Origin: an uncultured Lachnospiraceae bacterium
GTDB taxonomy: Bacteria > Bacillota > Clostridia > Lachnospirales > Lachnospiraceae
Assembly (NCBI GenBank): GCA_910588535.1
Contig: CAJUOO010000004.1
Location: 17,668-81,667, forward strand
Length of the DNA stretch: 64,000 nt
Reading direction: 5' to 3'
Shown: one piece after another, positions 43,286 through 51,746 of the stretch
Layout: every line of letters starts with the position of its first letter
Numbering within the stretch: the stretch's first letter is position 1
Translations under genes and position numbers: made by a program
The notes under the pieces: model-generated
Told to the model about the DNA's origin: nothing
What the model saw: only the letters and a program-made list of their open reading frames with translations
Database searches by the model: none

Positions 43286-45061
43286 CTATTCATACCACGA
43301 TTTCTGTGCGGCATACATTTGAGCATATCGTCCATTTTTCTGCATCAGTTCCTCATGTGAACCCACTTCTTCTGCCCTTCCTTTATGAAATACAATAATA
43401 CGATCTGCCATCGGCGCAAAGCCCAGACGATGTGAAATAAAAAACATAGTTTTCTCATTTGAAAATGAATAGAGAAACTTATACATATCTATCTCTGCCA
43501 ATGGATCAAGAAATGCTGTTGGTTCATCAAATATCCAGATAGGAACATCACTGTTTGCTATCATCCGTGCGGCAGCCAGCCTTTGTTCCTGTCCTTTTGA
43601 TAACTCTACACCCCCTTCATCCAGTTGCCCCAGCTTAGTCTGAGCTTTTTCTGGCAGCGAATACACCATTTTTTCTACACCTGCAAGCTCTAATATCCCC
43701 TCCAATTCATGGTCTGTCACATTATCTTTTCCCAGCAGAATATTCTCCTTAATCGATAATTGGTACATAGCAAAATCCTGACTTAGAGCTTTTACCAATC
43801 CCACCGGAGGAGGATTCTGTCTGTTATAAGTTTCCCCTCCAATAATCAAATTTCCATCAAACTGTGTCAACAGACCAAGCACAATATTCGTAAATGTACT
43901 TTTTCCAGAACCATTTTCTCCCACAATTGCTATCTTTTCTCCTTGGCGGACATTCAGATTCAGACCATCAAGAGCCATTTTCTCTGACTGAGGATATTTA
44001 TATGAGATATTGACTGCCTGTATACTATACGCTTCAATAGATTCCTTCTTTTGCTCCGTCATCTCTGTGTAATCCATAATCTCATAGTACTCTCTTACAA
44101 TCAGCATATCCTCCACTCTTCTGGCAATATAATAGCTCAAAGCTTCCGATTTTTTATAAAGAGTATCAAAAATAAGCATGAAAGATATTACTGATCCTAC
44201 TGCTGCTTTTCCATCCAATATCTGAAACGCAAGATACGAATAGGTACATAATATTGTCAATACAAATAGTAATAATGCTTTACTTTCCGCTAAGATCGTA
44301 TACCAATGTATCTTTAAATATGCTTTTTGCGTATCTATATATGCTTCCTCATATTTTTTTGAGATCTCTTTACGCAGACGCGCTGTTTGATATTCCTGAT
44401 GCATCGCTTTCTCTCTTGGAATCTGGTTCAGATAATCTCGCTTTTGTTGTAATCGGGTAACATCCACAAACATTTTATTCTTTTCACTCGACATCCTTGT
44501 CGCCATAATTCCACTGAAAACGATAGATACCACGACAAATACAGCAAAATACACATTCACTTTCGTCAGATAAAATGCATATATTACTATATAACACAAG
44601 ATCTCGATTACTTTTATAATTGATTCCATTACTGTCTGATAACCCTTTACCACTTTCTCATTTACTCTGTTCAGTTTTTCAAAAATCACAGACGTTTCAT
44701 AATATTCATAACAAATTCTGCTCAGCTTTTTCCTAAGCTTCGCGCTCAGATGCTCATCTACCTGTTTTTGAAAATGAATTTTAAATATTTCATATAATTG
44801 AACAACCAATGTACTCGCTAATAAAACTATGACAAATACACTTATTGTCATTACAATCTCACTGCTTTGTATATTACTATTATCATAAAATAATGTCGCA
44901 ATTTCAGTAATATATTCAATAAACTTTACCATAACTAAACTTCCGAAAGAAGACAGAATCAAGAAAATTATCAGCCCAATACAATACAAACTATGTGTAC
45001 AAAACAAATCTTTTATTACATTAACAAAAACTTTCATCACATCTATTGATTTTCTGTTCAT
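43286..45061 (-). CDS. Element-borne ABC exporter half-transporter, first gene (atypical signature motif)
   Basis: 591 residues: about six TM helices, then an ATPase with Walker A VGENGSGKSTFTNIVLG, Q-loop ALSQDFAMYQLS, signature VELSKGQEQRLAAARM and Walker B WIFDEPTAFLDP. The signature reads LSKGQ instead of LSGGQ. In a heterodimer with the 41420 gene this would leave one canonical and one altered composite ATP site, as in other asymmetric exporters. GAGGGAGAAAG precedes the ATG. It is the gene nearest the 45.3-kb junction. Confidence 0.88.
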   Translation of the reverse strand: MNRKSIDVMKVFVNVIKDLFCTHSLYCIGLIIFLILSSFGSLVMVKFIEYITEIATLFYDNSNIQSSEIVMTISVFVIVLLASTLVVQLYEIFKIHFQKQVDEHLSAKLRKKLSRICYEYYETSVIFEKLNRVNEKVVKGYQTVMESIIKVIEILCYIVIYAFYLTKVNVYFAVFVVVSIVFSGIMATRMSSEKNKMFVDVTRLQQKRDYLNQIPREKAMHQEYQTARLRKEISKKYEEAYIDTQKAYLKIHWYTILAESKALLLFVLTILCTYSYLAFQILDGKAAVGSVISFMLIFDTLYKKSEALSYYIARRVEDMLIVREYYEIMDYTEMTEQKKESIEAYSIQAVNISYKYPQSEKMALDGLNLNVRQGEKIAIVGENGSGKSTFTNIVLGLLTQFDGNLIIGGETYNRQNPPPVGLVKALSQDFAMYQLSIKENILLGKDNVTDHELEGILELAGVEKMVYSLPEKAQTKLGQLDEGGVELSKGQEQRLAAARMIANSDVPIWIFDEPTAFLDPLAEIDMYKFLYSFSNEKTMFFISHRLGFAPMADRIIVFHKGRAEEVGSHEELMQKNGRYAQMYAAQKSWYE

Positions 45062-45234
45062 TCTTTCTCCCTCATCTCATATCACCGTCGGCTATATGCT
45101 TCCGTCTATCTAAATTGTGAAAAACTTTTTCATTTTACTTTTATTCTACAATATTTTCTATTGTATTTCCACAGCTTTTCTTCGAAGAAAATCTTGACTC
45201 TGCACGCAAAATATTCATTCAAAGATATGTTCTA

Positions 45235-45639
45235 TCAAAAAACACATTCGCAGGAAGATTCATAATAAAATACAGGTTCTTCGTTACTTCTTAACATTAT
45301 AATAACACACTCCCCAGTATCTATTAAGCCCACCATCACCCCATTCCCATCCAATCCCAGATATGGCTGATTTCGAAGCTTTGTTATCCCGCTGACATCC
45401 ATGTTCGTTGAATCTGTTATCGTATATAGTTTTGGTATCGTCTGAAAACCAAGGGTCGCCATATATCTTGTATCACTGTTGTCCTCAACACTGATCACGC
45501 GATATTCTCCCCATACATGTTGTATACATGTTCTAGACTGATTAATAACACCCAACAGAGAGCTCTCTCCAACATTCACCATAAAATCCTTGTAATCATT
45601 TGACATAATTTTCTGTCTACAAGTCATGTTATCTGGCAT
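45235..45639 (-). CDS. S8 subtilase, 5' part of an interrupted gene (Asp catalytic motif)
   Basis: About 110 peptidase codons followed by 25 element-derived codons. Starting at ATG 45639 (CAGGAG five nt upstream) it reads a typical S8 N-terminal region with the motif TKLRNQPYLGLDGNGVMVGLIDTG, containing the catalytic Asp. It then diverges at GECVIIMLRS..., which has no protease character, and stops at 45235. It has no His or Ser motif, so it is inactive alone. It is complementary to the 3' part at 33725-35107. CATATAGTA at 45663-45671 resembles a sporulation-sigma -10 box. Confidence 0.85.
   Translation of the reverse strand: MPDNMTCRQKIMSNDYKDFMVNVGESSLLGVINQSRTCIQHVWGEYRVISVEDNSDTRYMATLGFQTIPKLYTITDSTNMDVSGITKLRNQPYLGLDGNGVMVGLIDTGECVIIMLRSNEEPVFYYESSCECVF
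45306..45321 (-). other. Putative attachment site (ABC-proximal junction)
   Basis: Minus strand GATACTGGGGAGTGTG. Peptidase coding ends within GGG or GAG. Aligns with the 35.1-kb junction over ACNGGNGAGNG. Confidence 0.65.
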
Positions 45640-45760
45640 AGCTACTCCTGTACTTTTTCTAATACTATATGACATAATAAAAAAATGGCGCACCAGCAAA
45701 AGAATATTTTTCTTCTGCCGATACACCATATCTATCCGCATCACTTATGTAATATTTTAC

Positions 45761-46114
45761 TCAATCCTTCAACTCTGCCAGTAAGCTTTGTACTCTGCCA
45801 TAAGCTTCCTCAAGCATCGGAAGCTTCTCCTTCGCTTCCTCAAGCTTCTTTGCACGCAAAAGCTCTGTCAATTCACTGGCCGCCTCTGATAACTCATTCA
45901 ATGCAAGATTGGCAGCTACGCCCTTCAAGGTATGTGCTTCCCTGAACGCCTCCTCACAATCCTGTTTCTCTATGTTCTCCTTTAAATGGGGAAAGGACTG
46001 GTCATCTGTAAATTTCAACAAAAATTTCTTAAACAATGCCTCCTTCTCCATAAAACGGTGCAACCCTGTCTCATAATCTAGGATCTTTCTATCCACACTT
46101 TCCAAATTAATCAT
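45761..46114 (-). CDS. Histidine phosphotransfer (Hpt) domain protein
   Basis: 117 residues, a single Hpt four-helix domain. The phosphoacceptor His lies in REAHTLKGVAANLALNELS (about residue 58). It would relay phosphate between a hybrid kinase and a response regulator; neither is adjacent. The start at 46114 (MINLESVDRK) is chosen because AAGGGATGG precedes it and the domain begins there, rather than the longer frame to 46177. It lies 121 bp upstream of the interrupted peptidase gene. Confidence 0.85.
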   Translation of the reverse strand: MINLESVDRKILDYETGLHRFMEKEALFKKFLLKFTDDQSFPHLKENIEKQDCEEAFREAHTLKGVAANLALNELSEAASELTELLRAKKLEEAKEKLPMLEEAYGRVQSLLAELKD

Positions 46115-46263
46115 ATTACCATCCCTTCCTAAGCCATTATCTTTCACTCCACTTAATTTTCTTCCATAATAAGTCACTTATCTTAATAATTATAACATTA
46201 TTTTCATATATGTCAATCATTCTAACAGCCTATAAGAAGCAAAGACCTATTTTGATCCAATTT

Positions 46264-47178
46264 CTAACAGCCAGAAAAATAAATGTTCTGAGCAGTATAA
46301 TAAAATATCTTCTCCTTCTCACTTTCCGTGAAAATATCACTTTCTGACAGATAACTTATCAGATGCTCATAACTGTCGCGGCATAAAGTAGATGGCAGAT
46401 CAGAGCCAAACATCATGCGATCTGCTCCCACTATCTTCTTTCCAATGCTCAGATAATGTCTTGCATGCTCATAAGGATATGTTTCTGGTCTCTGATTCGC
46501 TGGCAGCGCAGCCAAATCAAACCACACATTAGGCAAAGCTAATCTTTTCAGTCCCTCTGTAAATACTTCCTCATCCTTCTGCTGAGGAGCAAGCAGATGA
46601 CAGACTACAAATTTCATATCAGGATACCGCAATATTGCATTTCTCAATGCTTCTATCTGCCAGCAAGGATTTCCTGCACGCCCTATATCAATAATAAATA
46701 CCAGACCCTTCTCATTCGCATAAGAATATGTCTCATCCATCACCTCTCCGTCCAGAGGAACAGGAGGATGATAACTCATCAAGCCTGAACCATTACTGAC
46801 CTCAAACTTTACCAGACGAAACTTTAATTCATCAAACAAGTGCTTACGGATCTTATCCTTATTGACGCAAAATGGATCATAGGTGGCAGCTCCAGTAAAT
46901 CGGTCAGGATATTTCTGCATTGCCTGCCAGACATATTCATTCTGAAAACCAAAGTAATTCCCCTGTAAAAGCACTGCTTTCTCCACGTGATGTCGATCCA
47001 TCAGATCAATCACCCGCTCTGGTGTCACATCCACTTCTCCGAGATCCGGTGGTATCATATCTATCACCTGCCCACTGGCGTAGACTGCCTTCCCACCTCC
47101 ACATGCCCTTAACTCTCCCTGAGAACCAAAGCCTGCAATATATTGTACAATATGTGCATGTGCATCAATAATCTTCAT
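46264..47178 (-). CDS. Amidohydrolase-related (family 2) TIM-barrel metal hydrolase
   Basis: 304 residues from ATG 47178. It starts MKIIDAHAHI (HxH metal motif), with VVCHLL near residue 195 and FGSDLPST near 255 carrying the C-terminal Asp, the pattern of amidohydrolase_2 decarboxylases/hydrolases. The substrate cannot be predicted. It is followed by 85 bp to the Hpt gene and preceded by clpX at 69 bp, all on the minus strand. Confidence 0.83.
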   Translation of the reverse strand: MKIIDAHAHIVQYIAGFGSQGELRACGGGKAVYASGQVIDMIPPDLGEVDVTPERVIDLMDRHHVEKAVLLQGNYFGFQNEYVWQAMQKYPDRFTGAATYDPFCVNKDKIRKHLFDELKFRLVKFEVSNGSGLMSYHPPVPLDGEVMDETYSYANEKGLVFIIDIGRAGNPCWQIEALRNAILRYPDMKFVVCHLLAPQQKDEEVFTEGLKRLALPNVWFDLAALPANQRPETYPYEHARHYLSIGKKIVGADRMMFGSDLPSTLCRDSYEHLISYLSESDIFTESEKEKIFYYTAQNIYFSGC

Positions 47179-47247
47179 ACCTGTCCCCACTTTCTCACTT
47201 CTTGCCAAACTGCCATCTATATTCTCTGTCTATTTCACTTATGTGCT

Positions 47248-48684
47248 TCACTGAGCTTTTTGTTCTAACAGTGCTGCTCCACGCATCTCTATCACTGGTC
47301 CCCCAGTCTTCTCCACATATTCCTTTGTGATCGTCACCCTGCCAATATTATCATCCTTTGGAATCTCGTACATAATATCCAACATAAATTCCTCAATAAT
47401 TGCTCTCAGTGCCCTCGCTCCAGTATCCTTCTCAAGCGCTTTCTCTGCTATGGCGTCAAGAGCTCCATCATCAAAAGTAAGCTCCACCTCGTCAAAAAGC
47501 AACAGTCTCTGATATTGCTTTAATATCGCATTCTTCGGCTCCTTAAGAACTCGCACAAGCATCTCTTTATCAAGCTCCTCCAATGTATACACAATGGGAA
47601 GCCGCCCCAAAAACTCTGGTATCATACCAAAATTTCTCAAATCCTCCGTCGTCACCTTATGGATCAGGTTCTTCTCCTTATCAAATCTATCTCGAAGCTC
47701 TCCCTGAAAACCCATGGTGGATGTCTTTGTCAATCGCTCCTTTATCATATCTGCCAGATCAGGAAATGCCCCGCCACAGATAAATAAGATATTTCCCGTG
47801 TTCACTGTAACCAAAGGAACCATCGCATTCTTGCTGTTCGCTCCCACAGGAACCTCAATATCTGCACCTTCCAACAGCTTTAACATCCCCTGTTGCACCG
47901 ACTCACCGCTGACATCACGATTATGGGCATTTTTCTTTTTCGCGATCTTATCTATCTCATCAATAAAGATAATTCCCTTCTCTGCCTTCTCCACATCATT
48001 TTCTGCCGCAGCCAATAGCTTTGATACCACACTCTCTATATCATCGCCGATATATCCTGCCTCCGTTAAAGAAGTCGCATCCGTAATTGCAAGAGGCACA
48101 TCAAGAAGCTTTGCAAGAGTTTTTACCAAATACGTTTTTCCACTTCCAGTAGGACCTATCATCAACATATTGGATTTCTCAATTTCCACTTCATCGGTTG
48201 GCTTTGCATTGGCAATTCTCTTGTAATGATTGTACACTGCCACTGAGACTACCTTCTTTGCATGCTCCTGCCCGACAATATAATCATCCAGCTTTGCCTT
48301 AATTTTATGCGGCGCTGGTATATCCTTTATATTAAACACAGGAGTGGGCTTCTCTTCCTTCTCTTTTTTCTTCTTTACTTTCTGCCGCCTTGGGATCTCG
48401 CCCTGAAGCTCAGAAAGATTGATAAAATTCATATTAGAGAGCTTCATCAGATCGCTGTACTGCATCCCGGTGCTTCCCTGTATGGAATCAAAGGTCTTTT
48501 GCATGCAATCTGCACAGATAGATATATTACCGGGCATCTCTATCATTCTGCCCGCCTTGCTCTCTGGGCGCCTGCACATATAACAGATCTTCTCATATTC
48601 ACCGTTATCTTTATCTTTATTATCCTTACCCTTACTTTCATTGCTTTGAACTGCATCTTTTATTTCTTTTTCATTATCCGTCAT
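47248..48684 (-). CDS. clpX: ATP-dependent Clp protease ATP-binding subunit ClpX
   Basis: About 478 residues. The N-terminal zinc-binding domain (ICYMCRRPESKAGRMI...ICADCMQ, CxxC twice) is followed by a Lys/Glu-rich linker that makes it longer than the usual 410-430. The AAA+ core has Walker A GPTGSGKTYLVKTLA, GYIGDDIESVVSKLL, Walker B IIFIDEIDKIAKKKN, pore and sensor regions and DTGARALRAIIEE. GGAGAA five nt before ATG 48684 favours it over 48696. clpP is not adjacent, which is unusual. The extended charged N-terminus (residues 1-33) is unlike most ClpX. Confidence 0.94.
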   Translation of the reverse strand: MTDNEKEIKDAVQSNESKGKDNKDKDNGEYEKICYMCRRPESKAGRMIEMPGNISICADCMQKTFDSIQGSTGMQYSDLMKLSNMNFINLSELQGEIPRRQKVKKKKEKEEKPTPVFNIKDIPAPHKIKAKLDDYIVGQEHAKKVVSVAVYNHYKRIANAKPTDEVEIEKSNMLMIGPTGSGKTYLVKTLAKLLDVPLAITDATSLTEAGYIGDDIESVVSKLLAAAENDVEKAEKGIIFIDEIDKIAKKKNAHNRDVSGESVQQGMLKLLEGADIEVPVGANSKNAMVPLVTVNTGNILFICGGAFPDLADMIKERLTKTSTMGFQGELRDRFDKEKNLIHKVTTEDLRNFGMIPEFLGRLPIVYTLEELDKEMLVRVLKEPKNAILKQYQRLLLFDEVELTFDDGALDAIAEKALEKDTGARALRAIIEEFMLDIMYEIPKDDNIGRVTITKEYVEKTGGPVIEMRGAALLEQKAQ

Positions 48685-48845
48685 ACTATTCTCCATTCTG
48701 AGCAGATGATCTCACCTTTGCTCTATCTTTTATTATAATGCACAGAGTAGTAGGTTACAAGTAAATATTTTCTAAACAAATGTAGCTACACAGACCATTC
48801 TCAAAATTGGATCTTTCCTTCAGATAAAGTATACCTTCTTATAAA

Positions 48846-49407
48846 ATGAATTTTCGGAAAAGGTCCGTATAGACAGTCTGCTGTTTCCTCCGTCACCCCG
48901 CTCCCGCTTAGTGAAAAACGTAACGGATACTAAGCTCGTGAAAAACCTCGCTAAGTACCGACGTTTTTCAATAGGTTCCTTGAGGAAAACAGCAGACTGT
49001 CTATACTGCTTTATTGAATATTTTAGATACGCTGTAATTTTTCATATACTTGTAACCCTATTTAATATTTAGCTTGTTAGTATTTATAGATCACCAAATT
49101 TTCTTTAAGAATATAGTAAAAGTTATCTATCAATGCTGTTTAACCCAGTTTTCATTTGCGAGCAGATAAATTAAAAAGATAACAAAAGTTATCTATCAAT
49201 CTGACAAAAGCAGAATAATAGCATGTTCTGCCTAACTGATAAAAACAGCCCGGTGAACTGCCTATGGTCCTCAAGGAACCTATTGAAAAACGCCGGCGGT
49301 TAGCGAGGTAGTTTCGAGCTTACCGTCCGCTGCGTTTTTCACTAAGCGGGAGCGGGGTGACGGAGGACTATAGGCAGTTCACTGGGCGGATCTAACCCGA
49401 AAATGAT
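48846..49407. repeat. Composite palindromic element, copy C
   Basis: C1 (type 1, 48867-49006) has outer arms 48867-48890 and 48982-49006, matching except for one extra T. C2 (type 2, 49248-49387) has 25-bp arms 49248-49272 and 49363-49387 with two differences, both G-U compatible in RNA of the plus strand. Same order and orientation as copy A; the spacer shares TGCTTTATTGAAT and CTAACTGATAAAAA with A. It occupies most of the gap 48685-49635, which has no gene. Confidence 0.85.
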
Positions 49408-49566
49408 ACAACAGATTTTTAGCCACAGCTAAAGCATAGCTTTTATAAGAAAATATACTTTATATTATGATAATTTCACATAACGACATACAGATATTTT
49501 TTATTCGCCGGTATTGACCAAATAATTTTTTCTAGTCAAGCAAGAACTCTTCTTTCTCCTGTGCAT

Positions 49567-49610
49567 AAAATAACAGATGGACACTCCGAGGACTATCCAT
49601 CTGTTATTTT
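49567..49610 (-). terminator. Terminator of the HtrA-like protease gene
   Basis: AAAATAACAGATGGA (49567-49581) pairs perfectly over 15 bp with TCCATCTGTTATTTT (49596-49610). Confidence 0.85.
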
Positions 49611-49635
49611 TATCAGCAAAGTACTGAAATCTCTT

Positions 49636-51081
49636 CTATTCTGCTTTTTGTAGGGTCAGTTCTACCTCACGCTCTACATATTCATGGTTTTCTATATACT
49701 TTACCACAACCTTGACCGTCTCTCCTGCTCTATAATACTGCAAAAGCTCCCTTAAGTCCTCATAGGATTTTATGGTCTGCCCGTCAATGCGCACTATAAT
49801 ATCATATTTTTTAATTCCTGCCTTTTCTGCTGCTCCGCCTTCAACTACCTCCTGCACACTAAATCCTGCTGGTGTGCCATAGGAATCCTCATACTGAGCA
49901 CTGATCTCAAGCCCCTTAATGCCAAGTACTCCTCTCTCATCCTCATCTACAATTGTGCGCGTCTCGCGGTTCATCAGCTCATTGATAATATCTACCACAG
50001 AAGATATCGGGATCGCATAGCCCATGCCCTCCACACCAGTGGAAGAATATTTTGCTGAGTTAATGCCTATCACTTCACCCCGAAGATTAAGCAATGCACC
50101 ACCACTGTTGCCCTCATTGATGGCGGCATCTGTCTGAATCATATTGAGATTTAAGTTATTCACCTTTACCTGACGATTGATTGCACTGACACAGCCAGTT
50201 GTCACTGCCTGCCCATAGCCAAGCGCATTTCCAATGGCAATGGTTCCCTCGCCAATCCGCAGGCTGTCAGAATCTCCAAGAGTCGCAATTTTAATATAGC
50301 TCAATACCTCCTCTGGAATATCCTTTAGAGGGACAGCGATAACAGCGAGATCATTTTCACTTCTGCTTCCCTTTAACAACGCCTGAACAGAGACATCATC
50401 AGACAGATCCTCCGGTGTTCGGTCAGTAAAGGTGACGGTTATTGTCTGCGCATCTTCGATAACATGGTTGTTCGTCGCTATCAAAAGCTCCGTTTCACTC
50501 TGTCCCACAATAATCCCAGAGCCGCTGTTGTCATACTCCTGCTTTCCAAGAGAAAAAGGCCCATAGGTAATCTCGCTGCTTAAACGGCTTACTACTGACA
50601 CGACAGATGGCATTACCTCCTCCACCACATCTGAGACATCCAATGCCATCGTAGCACCAGACGATTTCCCTCCACTGTTCGTCGTTGTGACAGCAAGCTG
50701 AACCGTTTTCTTTTCTGGCTCAGAAGATGGATAGATAAATTTCCCTGCTGCATTAATGCCGAAAAAGGCCGCACCTGCAATCAGTCCAAAGGCTGCCGCT
50801 TTTGCAATAAATTTCGCCGTCTTTTTTCCCTTTCCGCTTTTTTTCTGCTTCTGCGGCTCCTCATAGATGGCTCCGTTTATATAGGATTGTTTTGCTTCCG
50901 ATCCAAAATCTGCGTTATCGTTATAATAAACATTTCGATATGTGGATTCTACAACGGTCTGTGAAACGTCCGTGCTGTCCTGTACCTGCTCCTTTGCCTG
51001 TTCTGTATGCTCATTAGACTCAAAGCTTTCGCCCTCTGTTGTCTGATTATAATCCTGATTGTTTTCATTCTCTCCGTACAT
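49636..51081 (-). CDS. HtrA/DegP-like membrane-anchored serine protease
   Basis: 481 residues. An acidic Gln/Glu-rich cytoplasmic N-terminus (about 1-80) is followed by a Lys-rich stretch, one TM helix (about 90-112), a trypsin-like domain with His in ATNNHVIEDA, Asp in SENDLAVIAV and Ser in NEGNSGGALLNL, then a PDZ domain (about 375-480, AEKAGIKKYDIIVRIDG). It probably degrades misfolded envelope proteins. AAAGGAG precedes the ATG. It is monocistronic with a strong terminator. Confidence 0.93.
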   Translation of the reverse strand: MYGENENNQDYNQTTEGESFESNEHTEQAKEQVQDSTDVSQTVVESTYRNVYYNDNADFGSEAKQSYINGAIYEEPQKQKKSGKGKKTAKFIAKAAAFGLIAGAAFFGINAAGKFIYPSSEPEKKTVQLAVTTTNSGGKSSGATMALDVSDVVEEVMPSVVSVVSRLSSEITYGPFSLGKQEYDNSGSGIIVGQSETELLIATNNHVIEDAQTITVTFTDRTPEDLSDDVSVQALLKGSRSENDLAVIAVPLKDIPEEVLSYIKIATLGDSDSLRIGEGTIAIGNALGYGQAVTTGCVSAINRQVKVNNLNLNMIQTDAAINEGNSGGALLNLRGEVIGINSAKYSSTGVEGMGYAIPISSVVDIINELMNRETRTIVDEDERGVLGIKGLEISAQYEDSYGTPAGFSVQEVVEGGAAEKAGIKKYDIIVRIDGQTIKSYEDLRELLQYYRAGETVKVVVKYIENHEYVEREVELTLQKAE

Positions 51082-51153
51082 ATGAAATAACTCCTTTCCT
51101 TTTGCTATGTACCAAGTATAGAAAACATTTGTGTATAATCTGTGTTCTTTCTT

Positions 51154-51732
51154 TTAAAAAAGTATGTGCATCTTTTTCATTTCCTCAGAGATCTTTGTAT
51201 CTTTTGCACAAAGAGCCATATACACATGTTCCTTCACTTTTTTCTGAAAAAAATAATATCCCTTCTGATTACAGGCTATATCGCCAAGATCATGATCCGA
51301 CAGAGAAAACTCTATCTCCCTAAAATCTTTTGAAAGCCCTTCTCCTGTCGCCTTTACATAGCTTTCCTTTAGGGTCCACAGGCGAATAAAAGAATCCTCC
51401 TTATCCTCCCTCCGCGCAAGCCAATCTCTTTCCAGCTCTGTCAAAACACGTTCTGGCATCCTACTTTTAATTGGACGGACCGCCTCTATATCCACCCCCA
51501 GTTCCGTCTGTGCTACAGCGCACACCACCATATAACCGGCATGACTGATATTAAAATATATGCTATCACAATTGGGAAAATACGGTTTTCCATATGTTCC
51601 CCTCTCAATGACAGGAAGCACTTTGATGCCATACTCCTCTTTTAGAGCGTGTCTCAATAGCTCCTCCCCTGCTCTGTGCTCACAAATATGTCTGGATTCT
51701 TCTGTCTTTCTTAGGGTTGTCATATATAACAT
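51154..51732 (-). CDS. 4'-phosphopantetheinyl transferase (Sfp-type)
   Basis: 192 residues. Magnesium-binding motif ELGVDIEAVRPIK near residue 85 and WTLKESYVKATGEGLSKD near 130-147, both diagnostic for Sfp/Gsp-type enzymes that transfer phosphopantetheine from CoA to carrier proteins. GGAGAA is about 8 nt before ATG 51732. No NRPS, PKS or carrier-protein gene lies in the window, so the partner is elsewhere. It follows the amidohydrolase gene by 14 bp in the same direction. Confidence 0.88.
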   Translation of the reverse strand: MLYMTTLRKTEESRHICEHRAGEELLRHALKEEYGIKVLPVIERGTYGKPYFPNCDSIYFNISHAGYMVVCAVAQTELGVDIEAVRPIKSRMPERVLTELERDWLARREDKEDSFIRLWTLKESYVKATGEGLSKDFREIEFSLSDHDLGDIACNQKGYYFFQKKVKEHVYMALCAKDTKISEEMKKMHILF

Positions 51733-51746
51733 AGAAAATTCTCCGA

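Larger units (their letters stand above)
35105..45312. mobile_element. 10.2-kb serine-recombinase element inserted in the S8 peptidase gene
   Basis: Bounded by the two halves of one subtilase gene. Contents on the minus strand, from the 45.3-kb end: a two-gene ABC exporter, composite repeat B (in a 1-kb gap), a DUF6870-like gene, and three tandem large serine recombinases whose last gene stops 37-40 bp from the 35.1-kb junction. Joining 45313 to 35104 or, using a GA/GAG core, 45310 to 35107 restores an uninterrupted reading frame (568 or 570 codons); both registers are in frame with each other. There are no conjugation or phage structural genes, so it is not self-transmissible as seen. Confidence 0.87.
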
